Notes: generated from the sequence alone by a model not told the origin. 64,000 bases of DNA from Nocardiopsis sp. YSL2 (GCF_030555055.1 NZ_JAMOAO010000001.1:1860001-1924000), one strand, 5' to 3'; counted from the stretch's first letter, positions 26,267-36,631 are shown. A program made the numbers and translations.

Positions 26267-26408
26267 GTCCACGCCCTCCCACGGCTCGTCCTGTTCCTGT
26301 GTCACCCCCCCGGTGGCCGCCCCATTAGACCGCACACATCCCTGTTTCTTCACCCCTTCGCGTTGAATCCGCACTGACCCATATCGGCCACGACGTCGGA
26401 GCCTGTGA

Positions 26409-27620
<1,212 letters not shown>

Positions 27621-27644
27621 CCCGGTCCTCCGGCATTGGAGAAT

Positions 27645-27690
27645 AGGAGGCCGACCCGCCGCACGCGGGTCGGCCTCCTCTCTTCTACTT
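27645..27690 (+). terminator. strong terminator after serC
   Basis: AGGAGGCCGACCCGC (27645-27659) pairs perfectly over 15 bp with 27665-27679, with a 5-base loop, followed by the pyrimidine-rich CTCTTCTACTT. It lies 25 bases after the stop. Confidence 0.85.
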
Positions 27691-27721
27691 CCCGGCTATC
27701 GCTTGTCAGGACGGTTCGGCT

Positions 27722-28732
27722 GTGCGCAGGAACAGGAACAAGACGGAAATCCCGATCAAGATCATCTCCCACCGCGGGGCGTCCGGGCACCGCCCGGAGC
27801 ACACCCTGGCCTCCTACGAGCTGGGTGCGCGCCACGGGGGCGACTTCATCGAGATGGACCTCGTCTCGACCAAGGACGGCCGGCTGATCTGCCGCCACGA
27901 GCAGGAGATCGGCGGGACCACGGACGTGGCCGCGCACCCGGAGTTCGCCGACCGGCGCACCACGCGCACGATCGACGGCCGCGAGGTGACGGGGTTCTTC
28001 GCCCAGGACTTCACGCTGGCCGAGATCAAGACGCTGCGTGCGGTGGAACGGCTCCAGGACGTGCGGGCGATGAACACGATGATGGACGGGAGCTACGAGA
28101 TCCCGACCCTGGAGGAGGTCATCGACCTGGCGTTCTCGCTCACCGAGGAGTTGGGCCGCCCGATCGGGATCTACCCCGAGACCAAGCACCCCGCCCACCA
28201 CGTGACGCAGGGACTGGAGCTGGAGCCGACGCTGATCGCGGTGCTGCGCGAGGCGGGACTGACCGGGGAGGAGCCGAAGGTCCCGGTGTTCCTGCAGTCC
28301 TTCGAGGCGGAGAGCCTGCGCCGGCTCGCCGAGACGGAGCTGCCCCTGGTCTACCTGATGGGGACCGAGGAGCACTGGCGGCACTTCACCACGCCCGACG
28401 GCCTGGCCGAGGTGGCGTCCTTCGCGCACGCGATCGGCCCGCACAAGAGCCTGGTCGTACCCGAGAACGAGGACGGCACCCTGGGCGAGCCCACCGACCT
28501 GGTGGAGAACGCGCACGAGGCCGGGCTGCTGGTGCACCCCTGGACGTTCCGCAGCGAGAACCACTTCCTGCCCGCCGACCTGCGCTCGGACGGCGAGCCC
28601 GGCGACTTCGGGGGGTTCGCCGCCGAGTACGAGATGTTCTTCGAGGCCGGGGTGGACGGCGTGTTCACCGACTTCTCCCGGCACGCGTTCCTGTGCCGGG
28701 AGCACTTCCTGGACCCGCAGCCCGCCGAGTAG
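27722..28732 (+). CDS. glycerophosphodiester phosphodiesterase
   Basis: A 336-residue GDPD-family enzyme that hydrolyses glycerophosphodiesters to glycerol-3-phosphate and an alcohol. SHRGASGHRPEHTLASY supplies His17 and Arg18; Glu44 and Asp46 in FIEMDL bind the metal; His59 in ICRHE completes the site; GIYPETKHP and GVFTDF are later conserved strands. No signal peptide is seen, so it is predicted cytoplasmic, whereas many long-form GDPDs are exported. It starts with GTG 27722 just after the serC terminator, with only a weak AGGACGG upstream. Confidence 0.88.
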   Translation: MRRNRNKTEIPIKIISHRGASGHRPEHTLASYELGARHGGDFIEMDLVSTKDGRLICRHEQEIGGTTDVAAHPEFADRRTTRTIDGREVTGFFAQDFTLAEIKTLRAVERLQDVRAMNTMMDGSYEIPTLEEVIDLAFSLTEELGRPIGIYPETKHPAHHVTQGLELEPTLIAVLREAGLTGEEPKVPVFLQSFEAESLRRLAETELPLVYLMGTEEHWRHFTTPDGLAEVASFAHAIGPHKSLVVPENEDGTLGEPTDLVENAHEAGLLVHPWTFRSENHFLPADLRSDGEPGDFGGFAAEYEMFFEAGVDGVFTDFSRHAFLCREHFLDPQPAE

Positions 28733-28828
28733 GGGCGCCCTGGACCCGGCGCGGTCCCGCCTCACCGCACGCCGGGCACGGCGCGCTCCCCGCCCGTGTG
28801 CGGGCCGGAGCCGTTCGGCGCCCGCCGT

Positions 28829-29899
28829 TCAGCCGCGGCGGGCCAGCAGGACGATGCCGGCGATGAGCAGGGCCGCGACCCCGGCCCCGCCCAGGATGAA
28901 CGGGAGCGCGCCCCCCTCGCGGTCGCCTGCCGCCTCTCCCCCGGCGTCCGCGCCGTCCTCGGCGGACGCGCTCTCCTCGGGGGTCTCGGCCGGATCCTCG
29001 CTCAGGTACTCGTCGGCCAGCGGCACCGACCACACCGGCGCGGCCGCCCCCTCGGTCCCGGCCATGAGCGCGGTGCCGTCGGGGGTGAAGGCGATCGCCT
29101 CGCCCTGGTCGGACTCGGGCAGGTCGAAGGAGCCCAGCGACGTCCCCGGCACCCCGTCGGTGGAGTCGTAGACCGTCACGCCCCAGTAGGTGCGGATGGC
29201 GTAGCGGGTCCCGTCGGGGTGGAAGGCCGCGTCGGTGGCGAACAGCGGAGCGGAGTCCACGCGCTCCAGCACGTTCTCCGCCTCCGGGTCCAGGGTCTCC
29301 GGGGCCGCGTAGAGGCCGCCGGAGAACTCCTTGGACACCACGTACAGGCGCCCGTCGCGGGGGTCGATCATCATCGCCTCGGCGTCGCGGCCGCCGTCGG
29401 CGTAGGTGAGGGTGAACACCTGCGGCTCGATCAGCGCGTCGGCCAGCGGATCGGGTTCGGCGAACCGCAGCACACGCACGCTGGGCCAGCTTCCGCCGTA
29501 GTTGTCGCCGATGTCGCCGACGTAGACCGACGAACGCCCCTCGGGGTCCTCCGTGACGGTGACCGCCTCCCAGTCGCGCAGCTCCACGGCCAGCGAGACC
29601 GTGGCCAGGGTCTCGCCGTCGCCGTTCACCGCGTAGACGTCGGGCAGGAAGTCGCCGCTGTCGTTGTGGGTCCACCACACGCCCTCGTGCAGCCCTGAGG
29701 GGGCCAGGCCGCTCGACTCAGCGATCCGGGGGTCCTGGAAGGTGAAGGCGACCTCCGAGCCCTCCGGCCCCTCGCCCCCGCGCGGGTAGTCGAATCCGCC
29801 GGTGCCCGAGTCGTCGGGTTCGGCCGGCTGCGCCGCGACAGGAACCGGGGAGAGGGCGACGATCAGAGCGGCCACGGCCGGCACGAGCGGTCTTGTCAT
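28829..29899 (-). CDS. secreted, membrane-anchored beta-propeller-like protein
   Basis: A 356-residue protein with an N-terminal signal peptide (PLVPAVAALIVALSPVPVAAQ), a mature domain with several repeated strands such as VWWTHNDSGDFLPDVYAVNGDG, DWEAVTVTEDPEG, VYVGDIGDN and GEAIAFTPDGTAL, an acidic Glu/Ala linker, and a C-terminal helix with a short basic tail (FILGGAGVAALLIAGIVLLARRG). This suggests a cell-surface beta-propeller held in the membrane. ATG 29899 is preferred because AGGA lies 8 bases upstream; the frame remains open far upstream. I do not recognise a specific function. Confidence 0.7.
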   Translation of the reverse strand: MTRPLVPAVAALIVALSPVPVAAQPAEPDDSGTGGFDYPRGGEGPEGSEVAFTFQDPRIAESSGLAPSGLHEGVWWTHNDSGDFLPDVYAVNGDGETLATVSLAVELRDWEAVTVTEDPEGRSSVYVGDIGDNYGGSWPSVRVLRFAEPDPLADALIEPQVFTLTYADGGRDAEAMMIDPRDGRLYVVSKEFSGGLYAAPETLDPEAENVLERVDSAPLFATDAAFHPDGTRYAIRTYWGVTVYDSTDGVPGTSLGSFDLPESDQGEAIAFTPDGTALMAGTEGAAAPVWSVPLADEYLSEDPAETPEESASAEDGADAGGEAAGDREGGALPFILGGAGVAALLIAGIVLLARRG

Positions 29900-29987
29900 G
29901 TCCGCCATCCTGCCAGGGGTCGACGCGGGTGGCTTGCAGCCGGGCGGTAGCGGGCACATGTCGCATACAGGGCCGTAAGGAGGACCC

Positions 29988-30722
29988 ATGAGGATCGAAG
30001 CCTGCCTGAACGGTGACCGCCGACCGGGCGCGCACCCCGCCCTGCCCGTCTCCGTGGACCAGGTGGTGGCGGACGCGCACGCGGTGGTCGCGGCCGGCGC
30101 GACCTCGATCCATCTGCACCCGCGGGACCCCAGCGGCGCGGAGTCCCTGGAACCGCAGGTCGTGGCGCCCCTGATGGAGAGCCTGCGCGAGCGCGGCCCC
30201 GCGGTGCCGGTGTCCATCACCACGTCTCTGTCGGCCGAGTCGGACCCGTGGCGCCGCTACGACCTGGTGCAGAGGTGGGCGTCGTCGGCCCTGCCGGACT
30301 CGGTGACGGTCAACCTGCACGAGGCGGGGTCCATCGACCTCGTGCACCTGCTGGACGACCGCAGGGTCCCGGTGGAGGCCGGAGTGTGGACGGTGGAGGC
30401 GGCCCGCATCCTCATCGCCACGAAGATCGAGGTGAGCGCGGTACTGGTGGAGCCCACACAGGTGGCGGTGGAGGACGCGCGGAGCAACGCGGACGCCATC
30501 CTGTCCCTGCTCGACCGCGCCCGGATCGGCGCGCCCAGGCTGCTGCACGGGTCGGACGCGACCACGTGGCCGATGTTGGAGGCGGCGATCGGGGCCGGGT
30601 ACGACATCCGCGTCGGGCTGGAGGACACCCTGCGCCTGCCCGACGGCGAGGAGGCCCACGACAACGCGGCCCTGGTCGCGCACGCGGTGAGCCTGGCCGG
30701 TGCCGCCCACCGCGTCGGCTGA
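29988..30722 (+). CDS. beta-keto acid cleavage enzyme (BKACE, DUF849)
   Basis: A 244-residue TIM-barrel enzyme of the BKACE family, which condenses a beta-keto acid with acetyl-CoA to give acetoacetate and a new CoA ester; the founding member acts on 3-keto-5-aminohexanoate in lysine fermentation. The zinc motif is in SIHLHPRDP (His42, His44), and RVGLEDTLRLPDGEEAHDN is the conserved late strand. It is shorter than the usual 270-310 residues. A GGAGG lies 6 bases before the ATG. The substrate is unknown, since no lysine-fermentation genes are near. Confidence 0.82.
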   Translation: MRIEACLNGDRRPGAHPALPVSVDQVVADAHAVVAAGATSIHLHPRDPSGAESLEPQVVAPLMESLRERGPAVPVSITTSLSAESDPWRRYDLVQRWASSALPDSVTVNLHEAGSIDLVHLLDDRRVPVEAGVWTVEAARILIATKIEVSAVLVEPTQVAVEDARSNADAILSLLDRARIGAPRLLHGSDATTWPMLEAAIGAGYDIRVGLEDTLRLPDGEEAHDNAALVAHAVSLAGAAHRVG

Positions 30723-30747
30723 GGCGCGCGAACGGCTCGGCGACCGG

Positions 30748-30770
30748 GCCGGACGTGCCCCGCGTCCGGC
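30748..30770. terminator. hairpin between convergent genes
   Basis: GCCGGACG (30748-30755) pairs with CGTCCGGC (30763-30770), 7-base loop, between the BKACE stop and the stop of the small membrane peptide. Confidence 0.5.
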
Positions 30771-30773
30771 GGG

Positions 30774-30872
30774 TCAGGCCAGGAACGCGCCCAGGACGAC
30801 GATGAGCATGATGGAACCCAGCACCACCGGGAGCAGCCAGCGCTGCTTGCGGTTGTTGGTGAGCATGCTCAT
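30774..30872 (-). CDS. 32-residue single-helix membrane peptide
   Basis: A tiny frame, MSMLTNNRKQRW followed by a hydrophobic helix (LLPVVLGSIMLIVVLGAFLA) to the stop. The ATG overlaps the thpR stop as ATGA (30869-30872), and GGAG lies 6 bases upstream, so translation coupled to thpR is likely. A basic N terminus suggests it faces the cytoplasm. No family recognised. Confidence 0.6.
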   Translation of the reverse strand: MSMLTNNRKQRWLLPVVLGSIMLIVVLGAFLA

Positions 30873-31456
30873 GACGTGCTCCGCTCAGGAGATCGGGGAT
30901 CGGGTTCCCACCCTAACGTCCAGGTCCGAACGGTTCGGTAGGGGTCGTCCGCACCGGGACGGCTCTCGACCAGGTGCACGTGGCGCGCCGACCACGGGCG
31001 TCCGCGCAGGGGACCGAGGGCGTGCACGGTGTCGGCCAGGTCGCGCGGGCGGCGGCTGCGCGCGACGGTGACGTGCGGCACGTAGGGGCGGGTGTCCACA
31101 GGGATCCGCACCGAGCGCGCCGCCGCGCGCATGCCCAGTGCGAGGCGGCCCAGGGCGCCGGTGTCCCCCGAGACCCCGGCCCACAGGACGGAGGAGCGCG
31201 CCCGGTCCTGCGGGAAGCGCCCCCAGCCGCGCACGGCGATCTCGAAGGGCGCGTGCGCCCCGGCCTCCGCGCCCAGGACCGCGGACAGGTCCGCCAGATC
31301 CTCCCCGGCCACCTCGCCGAGGAAGACCAGGGTGATGTGCCAGTCGCCGGGCGGGGCCCAGCGCAGGTCGGGCGTGTGCCGCCGACCCGCGCCGACCGCC
31401 GTGCGCAGGGCCTCCAGGGTCTCCTCCGGCGGCACCAGGGCCACGAACAGTCTCAT
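30869..31456 (-). CDS. thpR: RNA 2',3'-cyclic phosphodiesterase
   Basis: A 195-residue enzyme of the 2H phosphoesterase superfamily, which opens 2',3'-cyclic phosphates on RNA and is related to LigT. The two catalytic HxT motifs are H40-I-T42 in DWHITLVFLG and H127-V-T129 in PYVPHVTVARS, spaced as in the family. The start MRLFVALVPPEE is standard. AGGA lies upstream. It is translationally coupled to a 32-residue membrane peptide. Confidence 0.9.
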   Translation of the reverse strand: MRLFVALVPPEETLEALRTAVGAGRRHTPDLRWAPPGDWHITLVFLGEVAGEDLADLSAVLGAEAGAHAPFEIAVRGWGRFPQDRARSSVLWAGVSGDTGALGRLALGMRAAARSVRIPVDTRPYVPHVTVARSRRPRDLADTVHALGPLRGRPWSARHVHLVESRPGADDPYRTVRTWTLGWEPDPRSPERSTS

Positions 31457-31516
31457 GCCACCATCCTGCCCCGCCCGGGACGGCCGTCCTCCCCGGACCC
31501 GGCCGGATCCAGGGGT

Positions 31517-32929
31517 TCAGACCGGGGTGGCCGCCCCCTGGGAGGAAGCGCCCCTGGTGCCGTGCCGACCGCCGTCCGCGACGGTGTCGCCGGTCCCCGC
31601 TCCGTCGCCCTCGCCCGCATCGTCGGCACCCACGGCGTCGGGTTCGGCGTCGGCCCCGGTCTCCCGCGCGTCCTCGCCGGGTGGGGCGTCCCCGCGCCAC
31701 CGGGCGGGCAGCAGGGCAGGCCAGCGGACGTCCTTGGCCCGCATGAGCAGCGCCGAGAGCGCGGTCACCACGACGACGGTCACCACACCGCCGACCACCA
31801 GGCTCGCCCGCGGGCCGAAAGCGTCGGCCAGCAGTCCGACCACGGGCGCCCCGATCGGGGCCACGCCCATGAAGACCAGCAGGAAGATGCTCATCACCCG
31901 TCCCCGCATCCGCGAGTCCACCGTGAGCTGGAAGGTGGCGTTGAGCGTGGTCACGTACGTCATGAAGAGCACGCCCATGGGCACCAGGACGAGCACGAAC
32001 GCCAGGTAGCCCGGCATGAGCCCGGCCGCGATCTGGGCCGCGCCGAAGCCCATCGCGCCGATGAGCACCAGCCGCACCCGGGGCCGGTCGCGCCGGGCCG
32101 CCAGCAGCGCCCCGACCAGCGCGCCGACCGCCAGCGCGGCCGCGGCGGTGCCGAAGGCGGCGGCTCCGGACTCGAACACGTTGTTGACCATCAGCGCGAT
32201 CTGGTTCTGCCCGTTGGCGCCGAAGAACTGCACGCTCGCGGCCAGGACCAGCAGCAGCACGAGGTCGCGCCGCCCCGCGACGTAGCGCAGCCCCTCACGG
32301 ATCTGACCCCTGCCCTTGGGGACCGGTTCGGGGGTGCGCAGGTCCGCGGTCCGGATCATCAGCAGCGCGACGATCGTGAAGGCGAACGAGAACCCGTTGA
32401 TGACGAACACGGGACCGCTGCCGATCCAGGCGATGAGCAGACCGGCGATCGCGGGCCCGGTCACGCGTCCGAGCTGGAAGCTGGCGCTGTTGAGCGCGAT
32501 CGCGTTGCTCAGGTGCTCCCGCTCGACCATCTCCGGGACGAACGCCTGCCGCCCGGGATTGTCCATCACGGTGATCATGCCGAGCGCGAAGGCGAAGACG
32601 TACACGTGCCACACCTGGGCGGCACCGGCGGTGGCCAGGACGCCCAGCCCGACGGCGAGGACGCCCATGGCGCCCTGCGTGAAGATCAGCAGCCGACGCT
32701 TGTCGAGCCGGTCGACCAGCGCGCCGCCCCACAGTCCGAACAGCAGCAGCGGCAGGAACTGGAGCGCGGTCGTCATGCCCAGCGCGATACCGCTGCCGTG
32801 GCTCAGTTGCAGGACCAGCCAGTCCTGGGCGATGCGCTGCATCCACGTGCCGGGGTTGGAGAGGAGCTGGCCGAGGGCGTAGAGCCGGTAGTTGCGCACG
32901 GCCAGGGAACGGAACATCGGAACGCGCAT
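31517..32929 (-). CDS. MFS transporter (EntS/MFS_3-like)
   Basis: A 470-residue major-facilitator exporter. It begins MFRSLAVRNYRLYALGQLLSNPGTWMQRIAQDWLVL, typical of the MFS_3 group that includes enterobactin exporter EntS, and has GLWGGALVDRLDKRRLL as the loop 2-3 motif. Twelve helices can be followed to about residue 405; a 60-residue acidic, disordered tail follows. ATG 32929 has GGGGAGGTGGGGG upstream. Substrate unknown. Confidence 0.87.
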   Translation of the reverse strand: MRVPMFRSLAVRNYRLYALGQLLSNPGTWMQRIAQDWLVLQLSHGSGIALGMTTALQFLPLLLFGLWGGALVDRLDKRRLLIFTQGAMGVLAVGLGVLATAGAAQVWHVYVFAFALGMITVMDNPGRQAFVPEMVEREHLSNAIALNSASFQLGRVTGPAIAGLLIAWIGSGPVFVINGFSFAFTIVALLMIRTADLRTPEPVPKGRGQIREGLRYVAGRRDLVLLLVLAASVQFFGANGQNQIALMVNNVFESGAAAFGTAAAALAVGALVGALLAARRDRPRVRLVLIGAMGFGAAQIAAGLMPGYLAFVLVLVPMGVLFMTYVTTLNATFQLTVDSRMRGRVMSIFLLVFMGVAPIGAPVVGLLADAFGPRASLVVGGVVTVVVVTALSALLMRAKDVRWPALLPARWRGDAPPGEDARETGADAEPDAVGADDAGEGDGAGTGDTVADGGRHGTRGASSQGAATPV

Positions 32930-33029
32930 CAGTCCCCCACCTCCCCGGCGGACTCGGGGAGGGGCATCGGCCGCGACGTTCGCGTGTGGGCACGAAGTGG
33001 ACACGGAGAGTACTGGAGGCACAAAGGTA

Positions 33030-33064
33030 AACGGCGTTGACTCATCAGTCGAGTCAACGCCGTT
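33030..33064 (-). terminator. terminator after the NCS2 permease
   Basis: AACGGCGTTGACTC (33030-33043) is perfectly complementary to 33051-33064 with a 7-base loop. On the minus strand it follows the permease stop and is followed by TTACCTTTGTG, so it separates the permease from the MFS gene. Confidence 0.75.
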
Positions 33065-33108
33065 CCCGGGTGTCCGCATTCCCGGCGAGGCGGGAATCAC
33101 GGAGCGGT

Positions 33109-34566
33109 TCAGCCGATGAGCGCGTAGATCGGCGCCTCGGCGAAGTGGATCAGGAACACCAGCGAGATCAGCCACAGCAGCGGGTGGACCTGGCGGCCCT
33201 GCCCCTGGACCGTGCGGACGAAGGTGTAGGTGAGCAGGCCGAAGCCGATACCGTTCGCGATCGAGTAGGTGAACGGCATCATGATGATCGCCATGAAGGC
33301 GCCCAGGCCGATGGCCGGGTCCTTGAAGTCGATGTTGGTGACCTGCGTCATCATCATGAAGCCCACGATCACCAGCACCGGGGTGGCGGCCTCGAACGGC
33401 ACCAGCGACACCAGCGGGGTGAACAGCGTGGCGACGAGCATCAGCGCGCCGGTGACGATCGGCGCGATGCCCGTGCGGGCACCCTCACCGACACCGGCGG
33501 CGGACTCGGCGTAGACCGTGTTGACGGACGCCGAACCCGCACCGCCCAGCAGGGTGCCGACGGCGTCGGCGGCCAGCACCTCGCGGGTGTTCGCCATGTT
33601 GCCGTGCTCGTCGGCCAGGCCGGCCTGGTGGGCCACACCGACCATGGTGCCCATGGTGTCGAAGAAGTCGGCCAGCAGCAGCGTGAAGACCAGCATCACG
33701 ACCGTGGCGAAGCCGATGTCGGACCACCGGGCGATGACGTTGAAGCCGCCGTCGGCGAACAGGCCGATGACGCTGAAGTCGGGGGCGGCGACGAGCTCGC
33801 CGGTGCTGGTGGGCAGGCTCGGCACGGTCAGGCCCCAGCCGAGGGCGTCGCCGCCGTCGCCGAGGGCGGTCTCGACCACGATCGCGAGGATCGTGGCGAT
33901 GACGATGCCGATGAGCAGCGCGCCCCGCACCTTGCGCACGTACAGCGCGATGCTGATGAGCAGGCCGATGACGAAGATGAGGATGGGCCAGCCGTTCAGA
34001 CCGCCGTCGCCGAGCTGGACGGGGGTGCCCTCGCCCGCCTGCACGAACCCGGCGTTGACCAGGCCGATGAGGGCGAGGAACAGGCCCACGCCGACCGCGA
34101 TGCCGGTCTTGATGCCGGCCGGGATGGCCGCGAAGACCGCGGTACGGAACCCGGTGAGGACGAGGATGAGCAGCAGCAGGCCCTCGACGATCACCAGGAG
34201 GAACACGTCGGCCCAGGGCATGAGCGGGGCGAGTCCGTAGGCGATCACCGCGTTGAGGCCCATGCCCGCCGCGATGGCGAACGGGTAGCGGCTGACGATG
34301 CCCATGATCACGCAGGAGATGGCCGCGACGAGCGCCGTGACGGCGGCGATCTCGGGGATGCCCAGTGTCTGGCCGTTGACGTCCTCGGCGGTGCCGATGA
34401 TCAACGGGTTGAGCACGACGATGTAGGCCATGGCGAAGAAGGTCGCCAGGCCGCCGCGGATCTCCGTGGCGACGGTCGATCCGCGCTCGGACACGCGGAA
34501 GAAGCGGTCCACGGGATTGGCTGGGGCGCCGGCGGTGCCGGTGGGGGATGGTTTCGATGCGTTCAC
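33109..34566 (-). CDS. NCS2-family purine/guanine-type permease
   Basis: A 485-residue membrane protein of the NCS2 nucleobase permease family, of the AzgA/PbuG guanine-hypoxanthine branch. Opening motifs RFFRVSERGSTVATEIRGGLATFFAMAYIVVLNP and the central DFFDTMGTMVGVAHQAGL are diagnostic. TREVLAADAVGTLLGG and NTVYAESAAGVGEGARTG form the substrate region. About 12-14 helices. The GTG at 34566 is chosen from family starts; the ribosome site is weak. It is divergent from the DUF2530 gene and shares a 177-base control region with it. Confidence 0.88.
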   Translation of the reverse strand: MNASKPSPTGTAGAPANPVDRFFRVSERGSTVATEIRGGLATFFAMAYIVVLNPLIIGTAEDVNGQTLGIPEIAAVTALVAAISCVIMGIVSRYPFAIAAGMGLNAVIAYGLAPLMPWADVFLLVIVEGLLLLILVLTGFRTAVFAAIPAGIKTGIAVGVGLFLALIGLVNAGFVQAGEGTPVQLGDGGLNGWPILIFVIGLLISIALYVRKVRGALLIGIVIATILAIVVETALGDGGDALGWGLTVPSLPTSTGELVAAPDFSVIGLFADGGFNVIARWSDIGFATVVMLVFTLLLADFFDTMGTMVGVAHQAGLADEHGNMANTREVLAADAVGTLLGGAGSASVNTVYAESAAGVGEGARTGIAPIVTGALMLVATLFTPLVSLVPFEAATPVLVIVGFMMMTQVTNIDFKDPAIGLGAFMAIIMMPFTYSIANGIGFGLLTYTFVRTVQGQGRQVHPLLWLISLVFLIHFAEAPIYALIG

Positions 34567-34636
34567 GTCGTCAGCCTGACCTGGTCGTGTTAAGGGACAA
34601 CAAGGATTCTGCGCCAGATTAGTTGCAGCTTCGTAC

Positions 34637-34664
34637 AACACACGACACATGAGTCACGTGTGTT
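34637..34664. promoter_or_regulatory. inverted repeat between the NCS2 permease and DUF2530 genes
   Basis: AACACACG (34637-34644) and CGTGTGTT (34657-34664) form an 8-bp inverted repeat around a 12-base spacer that includes TGAGTCA. The stretch is AT-richer than its surroundings and lies 71 bases before the permease start, so it is a candidate operator. Confidence 0.45.
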
Positions 34665-34731
34665 TTAGAGAAAGCACCATATCTTCGGATGATCCAGTGG
34701 TCGGATGTGAGCAACGCATCCCTCCAGCGGA

Positions 34732-34737
34732 TAGCCT
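34732..34737 (+). promoter_or_regulatory. -10 box, leaderless DUF2530 transcript
   Basis: TAGCCT, six bases, then GTG at 34744. Confidence 0.5.
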
Positions 34738-34743
34738 TGGCCC

Positions 34744-35004
34744 GTGCGTAAGCCCCGCCGCCCCGACCCGGACGTCCACGAGAGCGACTACCGCGTACCC
34801 GCCGCCCTCGGCACCCTGGCGTGGGCGGTCGCGCTCGTCGTGCTGATCGCGCTGGGGGACGGCCTCCCCGACACCGAGCGGTGGTGGATCGGTGTCTGTG
34901 TCACCGGCATCGTGCTCGGCGTCTTCGGGTTCCTCTACATCCCCCGGCTGCTGCGCCGCCGCGCCGAGGCCGAGGCCCGCCGCGACGCCGAGCGCTCCCC
35001 CTGA
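34744..35004 (+). CDS. DUF2530 small membrane protein
   Basis: An 86-residue actinobacterial DUF2530 protein. Two membrane helices are visible (ALGTLAWAVALVVLIALG and WWIGVCVTGIVLGVFGFLYI), followed by a basic, helical tail (RLLRRRAEAEARRDAER). Function unknown in the family. GTG 34744 directly follows the TANNNT-N6 layout. Confidence 0.75.
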   Translation: MRKPRRPDPDVHESDYRVPAALGTLAWAVALVVLIALGDGLPDTERWWIGVCVTGIVLGVFGFLYIPRLLRRRAEAEARRDAERSP

Positions 35005-35062
35005 CGGGGCGCGGCCAGGGCACCCGCTGATCCGACGTCGCGGGGCACCGCCCCTCCTGCCT

Positions 35063-35068
35063 GATAAT
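35063..35068 (+). promoter_or_regulatory. -10-like GATAAT before the methyltransferase gene
   Basis: GATAAT, six bases, then GTG at 35075, consistent with a leaderless message, although the first base departs from TANNNT. Confidence 0.4.
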
Positions 35069-35074
35069 GGGCAC

Positions 35075-36571
35075 GTGTCTGAGACTGATTTCCCCCGCGG
35101 CCTGGCCGAACGCCTCCGAGGCATCCTCATCGACGCCGACTACACGGTGTCGGGCGTGCGCGACCGCCTGGGCGACGCCGCGGCGCGCGCCCTCGCGCGC
35201 GAGGAGCTCGTGCCCGCCCTGCGCGCCACCGGCGGGGACGAGCGGCTCGGACTGCTGTTGCGCCTGTGGTGGCTGCGATCGCCCATCCCCGAACGCTCGG
35301 CGCGCACGATACTGCCCATCGAGGAACTGGCCGAGAACGGGCTGGTGACCGTGGACGAGGGCCCCGACGGACGCACCGTCCGCGCCCTGGTGCACCTGGG
35401 CCCGTGGGAGCTGGAGGACGGCAGACCGGGGTTCGTGGTCTCCGACCCCAAGGTGCGCCCCGGTTCGGGGACCGTCCCCGGCCCCGACCACGTCGTGGGC
35501 GCCGGCGGCGCGTCCTCGACCCTGTCGCAGCTCATCGTCAACGGGCCGGCCGACCGCGCACTGGACCTGGGCACCGGCTGCGGTGTGCAGGCCCTGCACC
35601 TGGCCTCGCGGGCCCGCGAGATCGTGGCGACCGACCTCAACCCCCGCGCGGTGCGCCTGGCCGGCATCAGCCTGGCCCTGTCCGGCGTGACCGGGGCCGA
35701 GCTCCGCCAGGGGTCGCTGTTCGAGCCGGTCAAGGGCGAGCGGTTCGACCTGATCGTGTCGAACCCGCCGTTCGTCATCACGCCGGAGGCCTCGCGCTAC
35801 ACCTACCGGGAGTCGGACCTGCCGGGCGACACCGTGTGCGCGGAGCTGGTGCGCCAGGCGCCCGCCCACCTGACCGAGGGCGGCTGGTGCCAGATCCTGG
35901 CCAACTGGGTGCACTCCGACGGCGACGACTGGGAGGACCGGGTCGGCGGCTGGGTGACCGGCACGGGGTGCTCGGGCTGGGTCGTCCAGCGCGACGTGCA
36001 GGACCCGGCGGAGTACGTGGAACTGTGGCTGCGCGACTCCTGCGAGCACGGCACGCCCGAGTACACGCGCCGGTACGACGCCTGGCTGGACTACTTCGAA
36101 CGCGAGGGCATCAAGGGCATCGGGTTCGGCTGGATCAGTCTGCGCAACGACGTCGCCCAGGACGCCACCGTGCGGGTGGAGGAGCTCAAACACGAGATCG
36201 AGCGGCCGGTCGGTCCGTACCTGCCCGAGGTGGTGGACGGGGCGATGACGGCGCTGCGGCTGACCGACGCCGCCCTGCTGTCGGCGCACGTGGCGCTCGC
36301 GCCCGGTGTGGTCGAGGAGCGCGTGGGGCGCCCGGGAGCGCCCGACCCGGAGAAGATCGTGCTGCGCCAGCGCGACGGCCTGCGCCGAGTGGCGCGGATC
36401 GGCACCGTGGAGGCGGCGCTGGCGAGCGTGTGCGACGGGACGATGCCGGTGGGACCGCTGCTGGACGCGATCTCGGAGCTGATGGGCGAGGACTCCGCGA
36501 TGATCCGCGAGCGCACGCCGGACGCGCTGCGCACGCTCATCTCGGAGGGCTTCTTCCGGGTGGCGCGCTGA
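35075..36571 (+). CDS. class I SAM methyltransferase with NPPF motif
   Basis: A 498-residue methyltransferase. Motif I is LDLGTGCGVQALHLA (about 163-177), and NPPF (230-233) marks N5-glutamine or N6-adenine-type amino methylation. An N-terminal helical domain of about 150 residues (RLGDAAARALAREELVPALRATG) and a C-terminal winged-helix-like part follow the pattern of actinobacterial homologues annotated as HemK/RlmG-like transferases. The target may be a ribosomal protein, release factor or rRNA; it cannot be told here. It stands alone, convergent with the next gene. Confidence 0.82.
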   Translation: MSETDFPRGLAERLRGILIDADYTVSGVRDRLGDAAARALAREELVPALRATGGDERLGLLLRLWWLRSPIPERSARTILPIEELAENGLVTVDEGPDGRTVRALVHLGPWELEDGRPGFVVSDPKVRPGSGTVPGPDHVVGAGGASSTLSQLIVNGPADRALDLGTGCGVQALHLASRAREIVATDLNPRAVRLAGISLALSGVTGAELRQGSLFEPVKGERFDLIVSNPPFVITPEASRYTYRESDLPGDTVCAELVRQAPAHLTEGGWCQILANWVHSDGDDWEDRVGGWVTGTGCSGWVVQRDVQDPAEYVELWLRDSCEHGTPEYTRRYDAWLDYFEREGIKGIGFGWISLRNDVAQDATVRVEELKHEIERPVGPYLPEVVDGAMTALRLTDAALLSAHVALAPGVVEERVGRPGAPDPEKIVLRQRDGLRRVARIGTVEAALASVCDGTMPVGPLLDAISELMGEDSAMIRERTPDALRTLISEGFFRVAR

Positions 36572-36631
36572 CGGCCCGCCCACACACCGGTGGCGCTCGT
36601 TCGCGCCGCGGAGGTGTCCGGCCCCGGGAGG

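Noticed and set aside
21656..26377. A plus-strand open frame of over 1,500 codons opposite pdxH and the giant receptor
   Set aside because: Same composition artefact; the minus-strand genes carry membrane helices, binding-protein motifs and ribosome sites.
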